Shown here in pieces: positions 36,965 to 45,470 of a stretch of DNA of 64,000 bases (position 1 is its first letter; every line of letters begins with the position of its first letter). This DNA is from Sulfitobacter sp. S223. Its GTDB lineage: Bacteria; Pseudomonadota; Alphaproteobacteria; Rhodobacterales; Rhodobacteraceae. Below the pieces are notes generated by a model. That model was given only the letters and a program-made list of their open reading frames with translations, ran no database searches and was not told the DNA's origin. The DNA is taken from assembly GCF_025143825.1 (NCBI RefSeq), contig NZ_CP083560.1, forward strand, positions 2,356,001 through 2,420,000, written 5' to 3'. The translations under genes and the position numbers were made by a program.

Positions 36965-37354
36965 TTTCGTCTGCAGGGTTTGCTGAAGCTTACCGTCTTG
37001 GTCAATGATTATTGCAACAGTTCTAATGGTTGCCAGAAAGGCCAGCTTTCAAACTGGAGCATCGGTCAAAGTGAGCACGAACCGATCATTCATTGCGTCT
37101 GCACACCCGTTCCAAAAAGGGCCGTTTTTGGAACATGTGCGGATGCAGCGTATGGGAGGAATGAGCCCAAACTTACCGATACTGCATTGTAAACAAATGG
37201 CCAGCTGTGCGAAGCGTGCGGGCATGTTTCGGGAATTGGCCTCCGAGGCAGCCATCTGGCCTTTGCTTGATGCATTGTGCTCGAGCAGCGGATTTAATGC
37301 CAGGTTTCGGCATATTTTAACGCGGCTCGCCGGACACTTATGTTCATTCCAAAT
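36965..37354. repeat. Intergenic repeat with perfect palindrome
   Basis: Contains GTTCCAAAAA-GGGCCG-TTTTTGGAAC (37109-37134), a perfect 10-bp stem with a 6-base loop. A degenerate copy, GTGCCAAAAAGGAGCG followed by TTTTGGGAAC, lies at 36329-36354 in the gap on the other side of the hypothetical gene. GGATGCAGCG and GAATGAGCCCAAACTT flank it and resemble the dispersed repeat family. No gene is supported. Confidence 0.5.
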
Positions 37355-37639
37355 CTATCGCAGTGGCAAACATCGAGGCAATCCGGCCGGTAGAACGATC
37401 AATGCGCCAGCTGCATATAGTTTTCTGCCCAGACTTGGATCATCCGACGCAACCGTGATCCACTTGGTTCCGATGTCTACAATCCCCGTGTTGTCGGGTA
37501 GTCGGGATATGAACCCTTCGCTGGGAAACAAGACCATAGCACCGGGTGCCGCGTCGGTAAAAAACATCACCCCCAGCTGAAGTGCGACCCACCCGATCAC
37601 AACAAAACCAAGCGATGCGGCCCATGTTTTAATAGTCAT
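37355..37639 (-). CDS. Hypothetical small exported or membrane protein
   Basis: 94 residues. One N-terminal hydrophobic segment (WAASLGFVVIGWVALQLGVMFF, about 5-26) could be a signal anchor; a periplasmic-type region follows, and a second hydrophobic stretch (LYAAGALIVLPAGL) lies near the end. The start overlaps the end of the preceding gene by 11 bases, so it is the fourth gene of the flavin-oxidase operon. No family was recognised; the C-terminal end may be frayed by the adjoining repeat. Confidence 0.5.
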   Translation of the reverse strand: MTIKTWAASLGFVVIGWVALQLGVMFFTDAAPGAMVLFPSEGFISRLPDNTGIVDIGTKWITVASDDPSLGRKLYAAGALIVLPAGLPRCLPLR

Positions 37640-38672
37640 GGATGTGTTCCAACGTCAGGCCGCGTTCATCTAACTGTCTCAATGCATTTGCTAATTCACG
37701 GACGGGCAACAGGATCAAATGACGGGTGTCGCCGTAGCCTTGGCGCGCAAAACTATAGAGCGCCTCGCTGAGCTGTGTGGCATCAGATGTCACAGTGAAA
37801 AGGATGTCATCGTTTCCCGCAATCTCAACAAAATCACCCCCCGCGAGGGCAAATTGATACAAAAGCAGCGTGAGCGCGCGGTAGCGTGGTGTGTCAATTT
37901 CGACACCTGTGTCGCGCGCCGAGATAACGTCCACGTCGTTAAAGGCGGAAAGATCATCTGCCCCCAAGCCCGAGACAATCATCCGCAGGCGCAGGGCGTC
38001 CGGTTCCATGTCTGCGACGGCAGATGCAATGGTAGCGGCGTAGCGGGTTTTCACGCCATATTCCAAACCGACCGCAAACCGTCTTTCGCGATCGCGAAAC
38101 GCATCCGTTGCATCAATGTGAAGGGCTGTAGCGGCGCGCTGGAAATCCCATTGGTACCAAGGGGTTTGGCGCAGAAACTGGGCGTATTGTTCGGCCTGCT
38201 GCGCGGTCAGATCATCCAATGGCGCGCGGTCTTCTCCCCTGATGACGGTTGCCACGCGCCCGATGGTCTCTTCGTATAGTGACTTTGCCAAAAGCTCTGC
38301 GGTGAAGCTGACACCAATTGTGTAAACGGTGGATTTGAATTCGCTCGGAAAGCCTCCGTGTGGTCCAGCTGCTTTGGACAGGCTGCAAAGTGACGACCAA
38401 AATCCGGCAATGGCAGGTAAATAGGCGTAGTCATGCGGATCGCCCGTGCTGATGACCTTTGCATAGTCATCATAAGCATGGACGATGTGCCATTCAGGAT
38501 AGGTGAGCAGCGTGCGCCCTTCGGGTCGGTGGTGCTCTGATGGCACGATCGCCACGTAATCTGAAGGGATGTTGTCTGGGCGACAAGCCAGCTCATTGTA
38601 CCCCACAGGCGCCAACAGCCCAATCACAATAAACAGCAAGGCTAGCAAAGCACGTATCAGAAAACGCCTCAT
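37629..38672 (-). CDS. Conserved-type membrane-anchored protein of unknown function
   Basis: 347 residues: MRRFLIRALLALLFIVIGLL is a signal anchor, followed by a large soluble, presumably periplasmic, domain. Recognisable features are ELACRPD right after the anchor, LLTYPEWHIVHAYDDYAKV near residue 60, TVYTIGVSFTAELLAKSLYEETIG near 118-141, and a C-terminal half with HLILLPVRELANALRQLDERG. The ATG at 38672 overlaps the preceding stop (ATGA), which rules out the much longer upstream reading. It belongs to a four-gene operon with a Tat-exported flavin oxidase. I recognise no family; co-operation with the oxidase is inferred from gene coupling. Confidence 0.7.
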   Translation of the reverse strand: MRRFLIRALLALLFIVIGLLAPVGYNELACRPDNIPSDYVAIVPSEHHRPEGRTLLTYPEWHIVHAYDDYAKVISTGDPHDYAYLPAIAGFWSSLCSLSKAAGPHGGFPSEFKSTVYTIGVSFTAELLAKSLYEETIGRVATVIRGEDRAPLDDLTAQQAEQYAQFLRQTPWYQWDFQRAATALHIDATDAFRDRERRFAVGLEYGVKTRYAATIASAVADMEPDALRLRMIVSGLGADDLSAFNDVDVISARDTGVEIDTPRYRALTLLLYQFALAGGDFVEIAGNDDILFTVTSDATQLSEALYSFARQGYGDTRHLILLPVRELANALRQLDERGLTLEHIHDY

Positions 38673-39076
38673 AAAGTGCGCCCCAACCGCAGCCCCACAA
38701 CAAGTGCCACACCGCCAAGTGCGATATGCGGCAGGTTCGCAAGGACCCGGAAAATCGTGAACGATAAGCCGTCCGAGGGGTTCGTGAAGATGCCAAAATC
38801 CAAATAGCCCCAGCCTGTCAGAAAACCCAGAGCCCCATCTCCAAGGTACAGCGCGCCAAATATGACCAGAAATATCTTGCTGCTTCTGGCCCCCCAAAGT
38901 GCCGCTGTAAGCGCCCAGATGGCCGAAACCAAATGCAGCATATCGTCGAACAGATCGAGCGCGAAGATGCCAAATGCCAGCCCCGCGTCATCGGTGATCC
39001 CCGGGATATAGTTTAGACCCGCGGCAGCCATGAGAATGACGAAATACCCAAGTGCAAATTTCTGGATCAAGGTCAT
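38669..39076 (-). CDS. Four-helix membrane protein, DUF4383-like
   Basis: 135 residues with four membrane segments (about 8-25, 38-62, 68-88 and 108-130). LFDDMLHLVSAIWAL and LPHIALGGVALVVG carry membrane-embedded His residues in the positions seen in DUF4383-type proteins; this assignment is tentative. ATGA overlaps link it to the flavin oxidase upstream (39073-39076) and to the anchored protein downstream (38669-38672). The stoichiometric coupling suggests a membrane complex or a quinone/redox-linked partner for the oxidase, which is inference. Confidence 0.7.
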   Translation of the reverse strand: MTLIQKFALGYFVILMAAAGLNYIPGITDDAGLAFGIFALDLFDDMLHLVSAIWALTAALWGARSSKIFLVIFGALYLGDGALGFLTGWGYLDFGIFTNPSDGLSFTIFRVLANLPHIALGGVALVVGLRLGRTL

Positions 39077-40569
39077 AGGGCCTCCAAATAGCTGTCCCAA
39101 AGGTTGTTGCGCAGGATAAGATCACGATCCAATGCGCGTTTCGCGGCTGTGAATTCCGGCGCGCGCGGATAGGCCCGCGCAAATTGATCGGCGCGCGCAT
39201 GCGGTCGGTAAGGCAGGTAATATGTCCCGCCAATCGCAATAACCCCGTCGATCAGCTCTTGGGTCATACGTTGCATGTCGGCCTCCGCGCGGGCGGTCAA
39301 TTCTTGGCTGAACGACATCACGGCCGCGATGCGCGGGGTTGTGGCATAGCCAAGCCAACTGTCGGGGTCCGTGTCCACGAAACGCAAAGTCACGTTCAGG
39401 AATTCCTGATAGGATCCCGGGATGACGGCGCGACAAACTGCGACAAATTCCGCAAAGCGGGCGGGCGCGATGAAATATTCATGCAAAATATCCACACGGT
39501 GACTATTACGGTCATCCAGCGTAACGACAGGTTCATTGATAAGACTGTTGCGCGTAACAGGCCCACTGGCCAGTTTGGTCGCAAGATCGGCTTCAAACCA
39601 CCAACGCAGTCGCTTCATCCACTCATTCCCAAGCTGCCCGCGATAAATGCGACTTGCGAGCTTTGCGGCGACGCCCGATCCGCTCGCTGCAGGAAGGTCG
39701 CTTTGATCGGTGCTGGCACGATAGGTAACCAGCAGGGCATCAGCCATGAAACTGGCCCGCTGCACGTTCAGCCGACCATAGGCCATCTTGACCGTTTCGT
39801 CCGCAAGCGCAGCCATGAAACTTTCCCCGAATGCCTCGGCTGGCATTTCTTGGAAACTGGGTTCAAGCCGTTGGTTTGGCAAAAGATCAACGTCCATCTG
39901 GGTGATGATCCCCGTCAGACCATAGCCTCCCATTGTCAGGCCAAAAAGATCGGCATTTTCGGTGCGGGAACACCTCACAAGGCTGCCGTCCGGCAAAATC
40001 ATGTCGAACGCGCGCACGGTGCTTCCCATTGGGCCCTCTTTGACGGGCCATCCATGGGCATTCACGCAGAACGTGGCCGCAACACCAAAGTCATTGTTTG
40101 ACTGCATCACGCGCGGGCCAAAACCGATCGGATCGGTGGTAGCGATCACGTCTCGCCAGCGGGCACCTGCGTGTACACGCATCGTCTGGTTGGCGGTGTC
40201 CACTTCGACAAGGTCGTTTTCAAATGTGATCGCATGACCATTGCGGGGGATAGCCTGCCCGCCCATGGAATGACGTGCCGCACCGACATTGACAGGACGG
40301 TTATTGGTGCGGGCGTCGTCTAATTCTGCGCGGATCGATGCGATTAAAGGTTCTCCAGGATCGTCTTTGACGATGATATGCTTAAAGATCGGTGTCTCGC
40401 TCAATTCGCTTGCGTCGTTCAATGTCCCTGCAGCGCCAGCCGGTTGAATGGACCTGGTCCCATCAAGCGTCGGATTTGATGCAGAGAATGACCTGGTGAG
40501 CACGCCACCGACCACCATGCCACCCCCCAAAAGTGCTGCCCGTCGGCTCATTTTCCTAACGAATGCCAT
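39073..40569 (-). CDS. FAD-binding oxidoreductase, Tat-exported (PCMH / lactone-oxidase-like)
   Basis: 498 residues. The N terminus MSRRAALLGGGMVVGGVL is a twin-arginine-type signal, so a folded flavoprotein is probably exported. The PCMH FAD domain spans about 75-255: NVGAARHSMGG near 97 (the His is the usual covalent-flavin or flavin-contact region), then QSNNDFGVAATFCVNAHGWP and MGGYGLTGIITQMDVDL. The C-terminal substrate cap (about 260-498) resembles the arabinonolactone/gulonolactone oxidase and DprE1 side of the family. ATG 40569 is used; ATG 40551, directly before SRR, is an alternative. It heads a four-gene operon with a membrane protein and two anchored unknowns. Substrate unknown. 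Confidence 0.82.
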   Translation of the reverse strand: MAFVRKMSRRAALLGGGMVVGGVLTRSFSASNPTLDGTRSIQPAGAAGTLNDASELSETPIFKHIIVKDDPGEPLIASIRAELDDARTNNRPVNVGAARHSMGGQAIPRNGHAITFENDLVEVDTANQTMRVHAGARWRDVIATTDPIGFGPRVMQSNNDFGVAATFCVNAHGWPVKEGPMGSTVRAFDMILPDGSLVRCSRTENADLFGLTMGGYGLTGIITQMDVDLLPNQRLEPSFQEMPAEAFGESFMAALADETVKMAYGRLNVQRASFMADALLVTYRASTDQSDLPAASGSGVAAKLASRIYRGQLGNEWMKRLRWWFEADLATKLASGPVTRNSLINEPVVTLDDRNSHRVDILHEYFIAPARFAEFVAVCRAVIPGSYQEFLNVTLRFVDTDPDSWLGYATTPRIAAVMSFSQELTARAEADMQRMTQELIDGVIAIGGTYYLPYRPHARADQFARAYPRAPEFTAAKRALDRDLILRNNLWDSYLEAL

Positions 40570-40832
40570 GTCTTACCTTCACAACTTCAACTGCGTTCAC
40601 CTTATTGCACCGCGATGGTCGCAGTAAAAGTATGGATTCCCATAACAGTGCTGGCGATCCGTCAGATGGGAAAGAAGTCCAACAGAGGGTCCCGCGATAC
40701 GCGTTTGTTTCAGTGGGCTGCAAAAAAAACAAACACGATTTAAGCTGCTCTAAGCAGACATTGATGCAACTGCGGCGAATTCACCCTTTGTCCCGCGTTG
40801 TGTAAGTTCATGCGCCGTGCAGCGAATGGCCG

Positions 40833-41432
40833 CTACACCGCAGTTGAGGGTGCGTCTGCGCTCGGTGTCCGCTGCAAGACACGATAGACGGTTGGCCGAG
40901 ACACGTCGAATAATTCTGCCAGATCGCTGATAGAGTAGTCGCCCGTATCGTGCATGCGGCGCAGTTCCGTTTGACGACGATCCGACAGCTTTGGTTTCTT
41001 GCCCTTCAGCTTCCCCTTTGCGCGCGCAATAGCCATGCCTTCCTTGGTCCGCATTCTTATCAGATCAGCCTCGAACTCAGCGAAAGTGGCCAAGATGTTG
41101 AAAAACATCCTACCCATCGGATCGGTTGGATCGTGGACCGACGCACCCAAGGCGAGCTTTACACCGCGCTTCTCCAATTCATCCGCGATAGCGCGGGCGT
41201 CCGGGACCGAGCGTGCCAACCGGTCCAGCTTTGGCACAACGAATGTGTCCCCCGCGCGGACAGCGGATAGGGCCTGCGCCAAGCCTGGCCGCTCCCGGTT
41301 CGTGCCGGTCAGGCCATGATCTGTGTAAATCCGGTCTTCCGCCACATCGAGATCGAGGAGTGCCGCACGTTGTGCCGCGAGGTCCTGTTTGTCGGTCGAG
41401 CAGCGGGCATAGCCAATGCGGATATCAGACAT
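40833..41432 (-). CDS. Serine recombinase / resolvase family
   Basis: 199 residues. The catalytic domain (1-140) has the nucleophile Ser in IGYARCSTDKQDL (residue 12), the KLDRLARS arginine motif near 68-75 and GRMFFNILATFAEFEADLI leading into the long E helix. The C-terminal helix-turn-helix (SISDLAELFDVSRPTVYRVL) spans about 167-186. The size fits Tn3-type resolvases or invertases. No transposase stands next to it, so it is a solitary recombinase or a remainder of a transposon. The frame is intact. Confidence 0.9.
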   Translation of the reverse strand: MSDIRIGYARCSTDKQDLAAQRAALLDLDVAEDRIYTDHGLTGTNRERPGLAQALSAVRAGDTFVVPKLDRLARSVPDARAIADELEKRGVKLALGASVHDPTDPMGRMFFNILATFAEFEADLIRMRTKEGMAIARAKGKLKGKKPKLSDRRQTELRRMHDTGDYSISDLAELFDVSRPTVYRVLQRTPSADAPSTAV

Positions 41433-41669
41433 AAAAGCACCCTTAGATCGAAATTGGCGAGTGAGTTCTGGTTGCGCTCATGTGTAACGCAGAAGGCCCC
41501 GTCAATGAGACTATCACCGTACCAGTCAAATGAGAATCTATTTTTGCTGTAAACACTGGGGCCGGCCTACCGATGTTTCAGCGTCCGGTGAACGATCCCC
41601 TATCGGACACCATCTGCCATAAACCTTCAACAACTGGTCTGGTTTTGGGGTGTTTGTGGCACTCTATAA

Positions 41670-41930
41670 TCAGGATTATTGGATATGCTCGTGTCATCTA
41701 CTGATGACCAGAGCCTCAATGCACAACTCGACGCCCTGAAGGAAGTTGGATCCGACGTATCTTTGCCGACAAGATAACTGGAACGGCGCGAAAGCGGCCT
41801 GAGTTGGATCAGCTGGTCGATCAGCTCCGTGAAGGTGATATCGTCATTGTCACCAAGTTTGATAGATTGGCTCGTTCTCTACGTGACTTACTCGATATAG
41901 TGGAAGCCATTGGCGACAGAGGCCGATGGC
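41670..41930 (+). pseudogene. Serine recombinase remnant
   Basis: Three frames must be joined: IIGYARV, then (after a +1 shift) STDDQSLNAQLDALKEVG, then (after another shift) IFADKITGTARKRPELDQ through KFDRLARSLRDLLDIVEAI. After DRG the homology ends and an unrelated tail follows. It is a different recombinase from the intact one at 40833, in opposite orientation, missing its E helix and DNA-binding domain. Non-functional. Confidence 0.75.
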
Positions 41931-42008
41931 CGCGAATGGAACGACGGCCTTCCAATATCTCTCAAATGACATACGTTACAACAAACACCTAATATAGAAA
42001 ATGACCCT

Positions 42009-42467
42009 ATGAAATCCAAACTCTTAGCCCTAGCCCTTGCCCTAAATCTACCAGCAGAAGCTTTCGCTGGTGAGGCCGGTAACATTTTGGCCTGCATCCA
42101 AGCAGTTGAAGCATTCACCGGACAAGTCGTTGACGAATTTGATGTAGAGTACACAGGAAGGATTTTGGGAATGAGTACAGCAAACTGGCCCGGTGTCGAA
42201 TGTGAACCTATGCTGGAAAGCGTGTTTAATCTTAGCGTTAACGGGAAGCAATATGTAGTGGAGGGCTTTGCAGGTATGGAAGCTAAAAGAACTTTTGAAA
42301 CTCTGGAGTCTGAAACAGAAGACGCTGTTTCTTTGCTTAACTCCCGCATCAGAATACTTGAGAGACGTCTAGATGAAGCGGAAGCCCAGTTGAAGGAACC
42401 AGATCTGATTATTTCGGAAATAGAAGACTATGTATCTGTCGGAATTGCAAAAGCGACCGGTAAGTAG
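42009..42467 (+). CDS. Hypothetical secreted protein with coiled-coil tail
   Basis: 152 residues. MKSKLLALALALNLPAEAFAGEAG is a Sec signal peptide with cleavage expected after AFA. Two Cys residues (CIQAVEAF, VECEP) could form a disulfide in the periplasm. From about residue 95 the sequence is a charged coiled coil (SLLNSRIRILERRLDEAEAQL). It stands alone between a recombinase relic and a truncated PIN gene. No family was recognised. Confidence 0.6.
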   Translation: MKSKLLALALALNLPAEAFAGEAGNILACIQAVEAFTGQVVDEFDVEYTGRILGMSTANWPGVECEPMLESVFNLSVNGKQYVVEGFAGMEAKRTFETLESETEDAVSLLNSRIRILERRLDEAEAQLKEPDLIISEIEDYVSVGIAKATGK

Positions 42468-42530
42468 CCATTATACTACCAGACGCGCCCAGAGACCGCG
42501 CTTGGGTGGCTCTGCCACCTTCTCGTGTTG

Positions 42531-42577
42531 GTCAGGCAGAGCGCCAATGCCTGTCTGTGATTGGCGCTCTGCCTGAC
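42531..42577. repeat. Perfect 18-bp inverted repeat
   Basis: GTCAGGCAGAGCGCCAAT and its exact reverse complement ATTGGCGCTCTGCCTGAC are separated by 11 bases. The right arm forms the first codons of the PIN-domain frame. No T-run follows in either direction, so it is not a standard terminator. It may be an IS end or the scar of an inversion or deletion that removed the start of the PIN gene. Confidence 0.75.
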
Positions 42578-43028
42578 CCTTCAAAGCCTCGATCTGATCG
42601 CCTATAGGTTCATCGTCCCGCTACCGATCCGCGTGGAGGAGCTTCTCGATTTCACACCACAGGAATGGCGTATGCTCGAAGATGGCGGACTTGCGACATA
42701 TGATCTGCCCAGCGAAGAGGTAGCAAAGGTCTTTGCACTGAAACGGGAACATAGCCGCCTCTCAGCAAACGACTGCTTCGCATTGATGACCGCAACCTGT
42801 CAGGAAAACGGAATCCTGCTAACGGGTGATGCCCTGCTTCGAAAAGTGGCTGCCGCACGCAATGTGCGGGTGCATGGTGTGCTCTGGATTGTCGATCAGC
42901 TATATACGGCGGAGATTTGCGACGTTGAGCTTCTGATCTCCGCCTTGGAGTGCTGGCGCGATGACGACGCCGTATTTCTTCCAAGTGCAGAAATCGATAG
43001 CCGGCTACGTCTGCTATGTAAAATATGA
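42561..43028 (+). pseudogene. PIN-domain protein, N-terminally truncated
   Basis: The frame can be read for 155 codons from a TTG at 42561. The core LSANDCFALMTATCQENGILLTGDALLRKVA holds the second and third acidic positions of a PIN-type nuclease, followed by VHGVLWIVDQL. The N-terminal VIDxNVL strand, which supplies the first metal-binding Asp, is absent. Its place is taken by sequence from the adjacent inverted repeat. PIN proteins of this size are usually toxins of VapBC-like pairs; no antitoxin gene is visible. Probably inactive, or started from an unusual codon. Confidence 0.55.
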
Positions 43029-43180
43029 CGCCGTACGCCACATCATACCAAAATTACAATCGGCATATGGCCTTGCTATTGTGCGAACTCTTTAAGGCAT
43101 GAAGTTCAATCCGGGCAGCATATAAATCTGACAGTGTTTCGGGAACGGTCTTGACAGTTGCGGGTCATATAGCAGATTTA

Positions 43181-43195
43181 GAACAAAACATGAAC
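43181..43195. promoter_or_regulatory. LexA (SOS) box upstream of umuD
   Basis: GAAC-AAAACAT-GAAC, i.e. GTTC-N7-GTTC on the other strand, is the direct-repeat LexA operator characteristic of Alphaproteobacteria. It ends 14 bases before the umuD start codon, so bound LexA would block initiation or early elongation of the umuDC transcript. Confidence 0.85.
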
Positions 43196-43209
43196 ATTAA
43201 GGAGTCTCT

Positions 43210-43644
43210 ATGCCGGTGCATCGCGTCGAACGACCTGTCGTTGCCAATGGCTTCCAGATGCGCTTGGTCACTATGCCTGTCAGCGCAGGATTTCCGTCGC
43301 CTGCGGGGGACGACCTCGAAGATGAAATCGATCCTATGGCGTGGGTCGTGCGGCATCCAGCGTCGACTTTCTGGTGGCGCGTTGAGGGCGACTGTCTGTG
43401 GGATGTAGGGATACGTGACGGCGACATCATCGCCGTAGACCGTGCGGGTAAGAAGCGCCTTGGTCGGGCCGTTCTGGCCGTTGTTGAAGGTGCTGTCACC
43501 GCAAAAATCCTGCGCAAGCGCGGCGATCAGTATTATCTTGCACCGGCGAACAGCAATGAGCAGTTTCCAGATATTGAACTCACCGAAGACAGCGAGATCT
43601 GGGGCGTGATTGCAGGTGTCGTCCGGCGGTATGATCTGGCGTGA
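43210..43644 (+). CDS. umuD: UmuD-like S24 family protein with Cys in place of the catalytic Ser
   Basis: 144 residues, the full UmuD length. The self-cleavage site aligns at Ala26-Gly27 ([12 protein letters not shown]), corresponding to Cys24-Gly25 of E. coli. The nucleophile motif, normally GDSM, reads [13 protein letters not shown], with Cys62. The general-base Lys is Lys99 ([10 protein letters not shown]), exactly 37 residues later, the same spacing as Ser60-Lys97 in E. coli. TGT is read directly in the DNA at 43393-43395. The ATG has AAGGAG upstream and an SOS box lies before it. The gene overlaps umuC by four bases. Normally RecA-stimulated cleavage yields UmuD', which activates UmuC; whether this Cys variant cleaves is open. 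Confidence 0.88.
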   Translation: MPVHRVERPVVANGFQMRLVTMPVSAGFPSPAGDDLEDEIDPMAWVVRHPASTFWWRVEGDCLWDVGIRDGDIIAVDRAGKKRLGRAVLAVVEGAVTAKILRKRGDQYYLAPANSNEQFPDIELTEDSEIWGVIAGVVRRYDLA

Positions 43645-44912
43645 AGAAGCCCATCGCGATCAGCGATAGCGCGAACTTTTATGTCAGCGCCGAAAGGATT
43701 TTTGACCCTACCTTGAAGAACGTGCCCGTCATCGTGCTTTCGAACAACGACGGCTGCGCAGTCGCCCGCAGTGACGAGGCCAAGGCGCTCGGGATCAAGA
43801 TGGGGGAACCCCTGCACCTGATCCGGGACAAGGTTGCAGCCCACGGCATCCGGGTGTTCAGTTCGAACTACACCCTTTACGGCGATATCAGCAAGCGGAT
43901 CGTCGAGGTCTACGAAGACTTCACGCCTAACGTGGAAATCTATTCGATTGACGAGTGCTTTCTGGATTTCACCGGCTTCAAGGACCGCACGGCCCACGCG
44001 CGTGCCCTTCGATCCGAAGTCCTCAAACGTATCGGCGTCCCTGTGCGGGTTGGCATTGCATCCTCCAAAACGCTGGCGAAATGCGCCAATGACGTGGCCA
44101 AGAAAAATCCGATTTTCGCGGGTGTGCTGGATATGATGGATGAGACGCTTGCGGACCTCATTCTGCCGATGGTGCCGGTCGGAGACATCTGGGGTGTGGG
44201 GCGCCAGACACAAAAAAAACTGCACGGTGTGGGGATCTATACAGCCGCAGACCTGCGAGGCATGCCGCTGCGACAAGCGCGCACTGTTGGGACGGTAGTG
44301 CTCGAGCGCACCGTGCTTGAACTTCAGGGAGAGCCTTGCCTGTCCTTTGACGAGGTAGAGCCACAGCGCAAAGGTATGGCCGTTACACGATCCGCAGGCA
44401 CACCCATGACGGACTTCGATACGCTGTTCCAAGCAATCACCGCACATGCGACACGAGCCGCTGAGAAACTACGGCGGCATGGCTTGGTGGCCGGAACGCT
44501 GACGGTTTTCTATCACACAAATCGACACCGGCAGGACCGGCCGCAATATTCGGGGTCGCGATCGACGCGGTTGATGCCAATGTCCTCAGATACCTTCGAT
44601 TTGGTTAATGCGGCACGTCGATGCGCGCAGGCGGCCTGGCCGAAAGGAAAGGTCGGGTCGTTCGGCTTTACGAAGGCCGGCGTACTGCTGGATGATCTGG
44701 TGCGGTTCGAAGATCGTCCGCGGACCCTGTTCGATGTAGCTCGGCCAAAATCTGCGGCACTGATGTCAGCACTCGATCGGGTAAATGACCGGTTCGGTAA
44801 AAAAACGATGGTGCTTGCGAGCGAAAGGATGAAACGCCCGTGGCAGCTGCGGGCCGATCATCGTAGTCCGCGCTATACCACGAGACTCTCTGACCTTCCT
44901 GTCGTCAGATAA
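43641..44912 (+). CDS. umuC: DNA polymerase V catalytic subunit UmuC (Y-family)
   Basis: 423 residues, normal UmuC length. The first metal-binding region is [15 protein letters not shown] at the N terminus, and the palm motif [12 protein letters not shown] near residue 100 carries the catalytic Asp-Glu. [20 protein letters not shown] is the fingers segment. The thumb helix-hairpin-helix ([20 protein letters not shown]) lies near 178-197, and the little-finger domain and UmuC-type C terminus follow. Translation starts at GTG inside the umuD stop (GTGA). It replicates past lesions, with loss of fidelity, when assembled with processed UmuD. Expression is under the SOS box upstream of umuD. Confidence 0.95.
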   Translation: MKKPIAISDSANFYVSAERIFDPTLKNVPVIVLSNNDGCAVARSDEAKALGIKMGEPLHLIRDKVAAHGIRVFSSNYTLYGDISKRIVEVYEDFTPNVEIYSIDECFLDFTGFKDRTAHARALRSEVLKRIGVPVRVGIASSKTLAKCANDVAKKNPIFAGVLDMMDETLADLILPMVPVGDIWGVGRQTQKKLHGVGIYTAADLRGMPLRQARTVGTVVLERTVLELQGEPCLSFDEVEPQRKGMAVTRSAGTPMTDFDTLFQAITAHATRAAEKLRRHGLVAGTLTVFYHTNRHRQDRPQYSGSRSTRLMPMSSDTFDLVNAARRCAQAAWPKGKVGSFGFTKAGVLLDDLVRFEDRPRTLFDVARPKSAALMSALDRVNDRFGKKTMVLASERMKRPWQLRADHRSPRYTTRLSDLPVVR

Positions 44913-45101
44913 CCGTCAATTCAAACAGAGCTGATCGATCTTCTCTAAAGCATTCACAGCCCCACAATCTGTAAGCGGACCTTCATTCAGAACGCAGCGA
45001 ATGACGGCAGTGAGCCCATAGTTACGGATGCTGCAGTTAGCGCCAATGTCAGCTTTTGTTGTGCAGACGCCCTGAAAGTTCGACTTAGACAGGGCCCTCA
45101 G
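44913..45101. repeat. Dispersed intergenic repeat copy
   Basis: CGCAGCGAATGACGGCAGTG followed by AGCCC (44993-45017) is nearly identical to 45607-45631, and is the reverse complement of the motif at 34056. GGATGCTGCAGTTAGCGCC follows, as in other copies. No gene. Confidence 0.65.
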
Positions 45102-45470
45102 TTAATATGGGGTTCCCTGATGGAAGCGTAACTTCCAGCGGCCTTCAACTTTGACCCAGATGGATGAGCGGCGGCCCCGTTCGACCCTCTCGCCATATCT
45201 CACTATGCTCGTGTAGGTTGCCAAGGCCACATCAGGTGCGATGAGCTCTAAGGCATAGTGCTGAAGAGGAAGTTCAGCGTCAATCACGGCATGGGGGGTG
45301 CTTTCGAAAATCATCTCGGCCCGTTCATAACGTCGGCCCGAGCGCCCGAATTCCACGAAACTTTCCGCAAAGGTTTTGTCCATCAAGTCAGGATCGAAGC
45401 GGGTATTGGCAAGCCACAGGCTCTCTTCAAGTGCCATAAGCGTGTTTCTGTCTTCCATTCCAAGATCCAT
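45102..45470 (-). CDS. NTF2-like / DUF4440 family protein
   Basis: 122 residues, a complete single-domain NTF2-like fold: an N-terminal helix pair (MALEESLWLANTRFDPDLMDKTFAESFVEFGRSG) is followed by alternating strands ending SSIWVKVEGRWKLRFHQGTP, the usual DUF4440 ending. Such proteins are small cone-shaped binding proteins or isomerase-like enzymes; the role here is unknown. The gene is isolated between repeat copies. A downstream Met at codon 5 (MEDRN) is an alternative start. Confidence 0.75.
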   Translation of the reverse strand: MDLGMEDRNTLMALEESLWLANTRFDPDLMDKTFAESFVEFGRSGRRYERAEMIFESTPHAVIDAELPLQHYALELIAPDVALATYTSIVRYGERVERGRRSSIWVKVEGRWKLRFHQGTPY

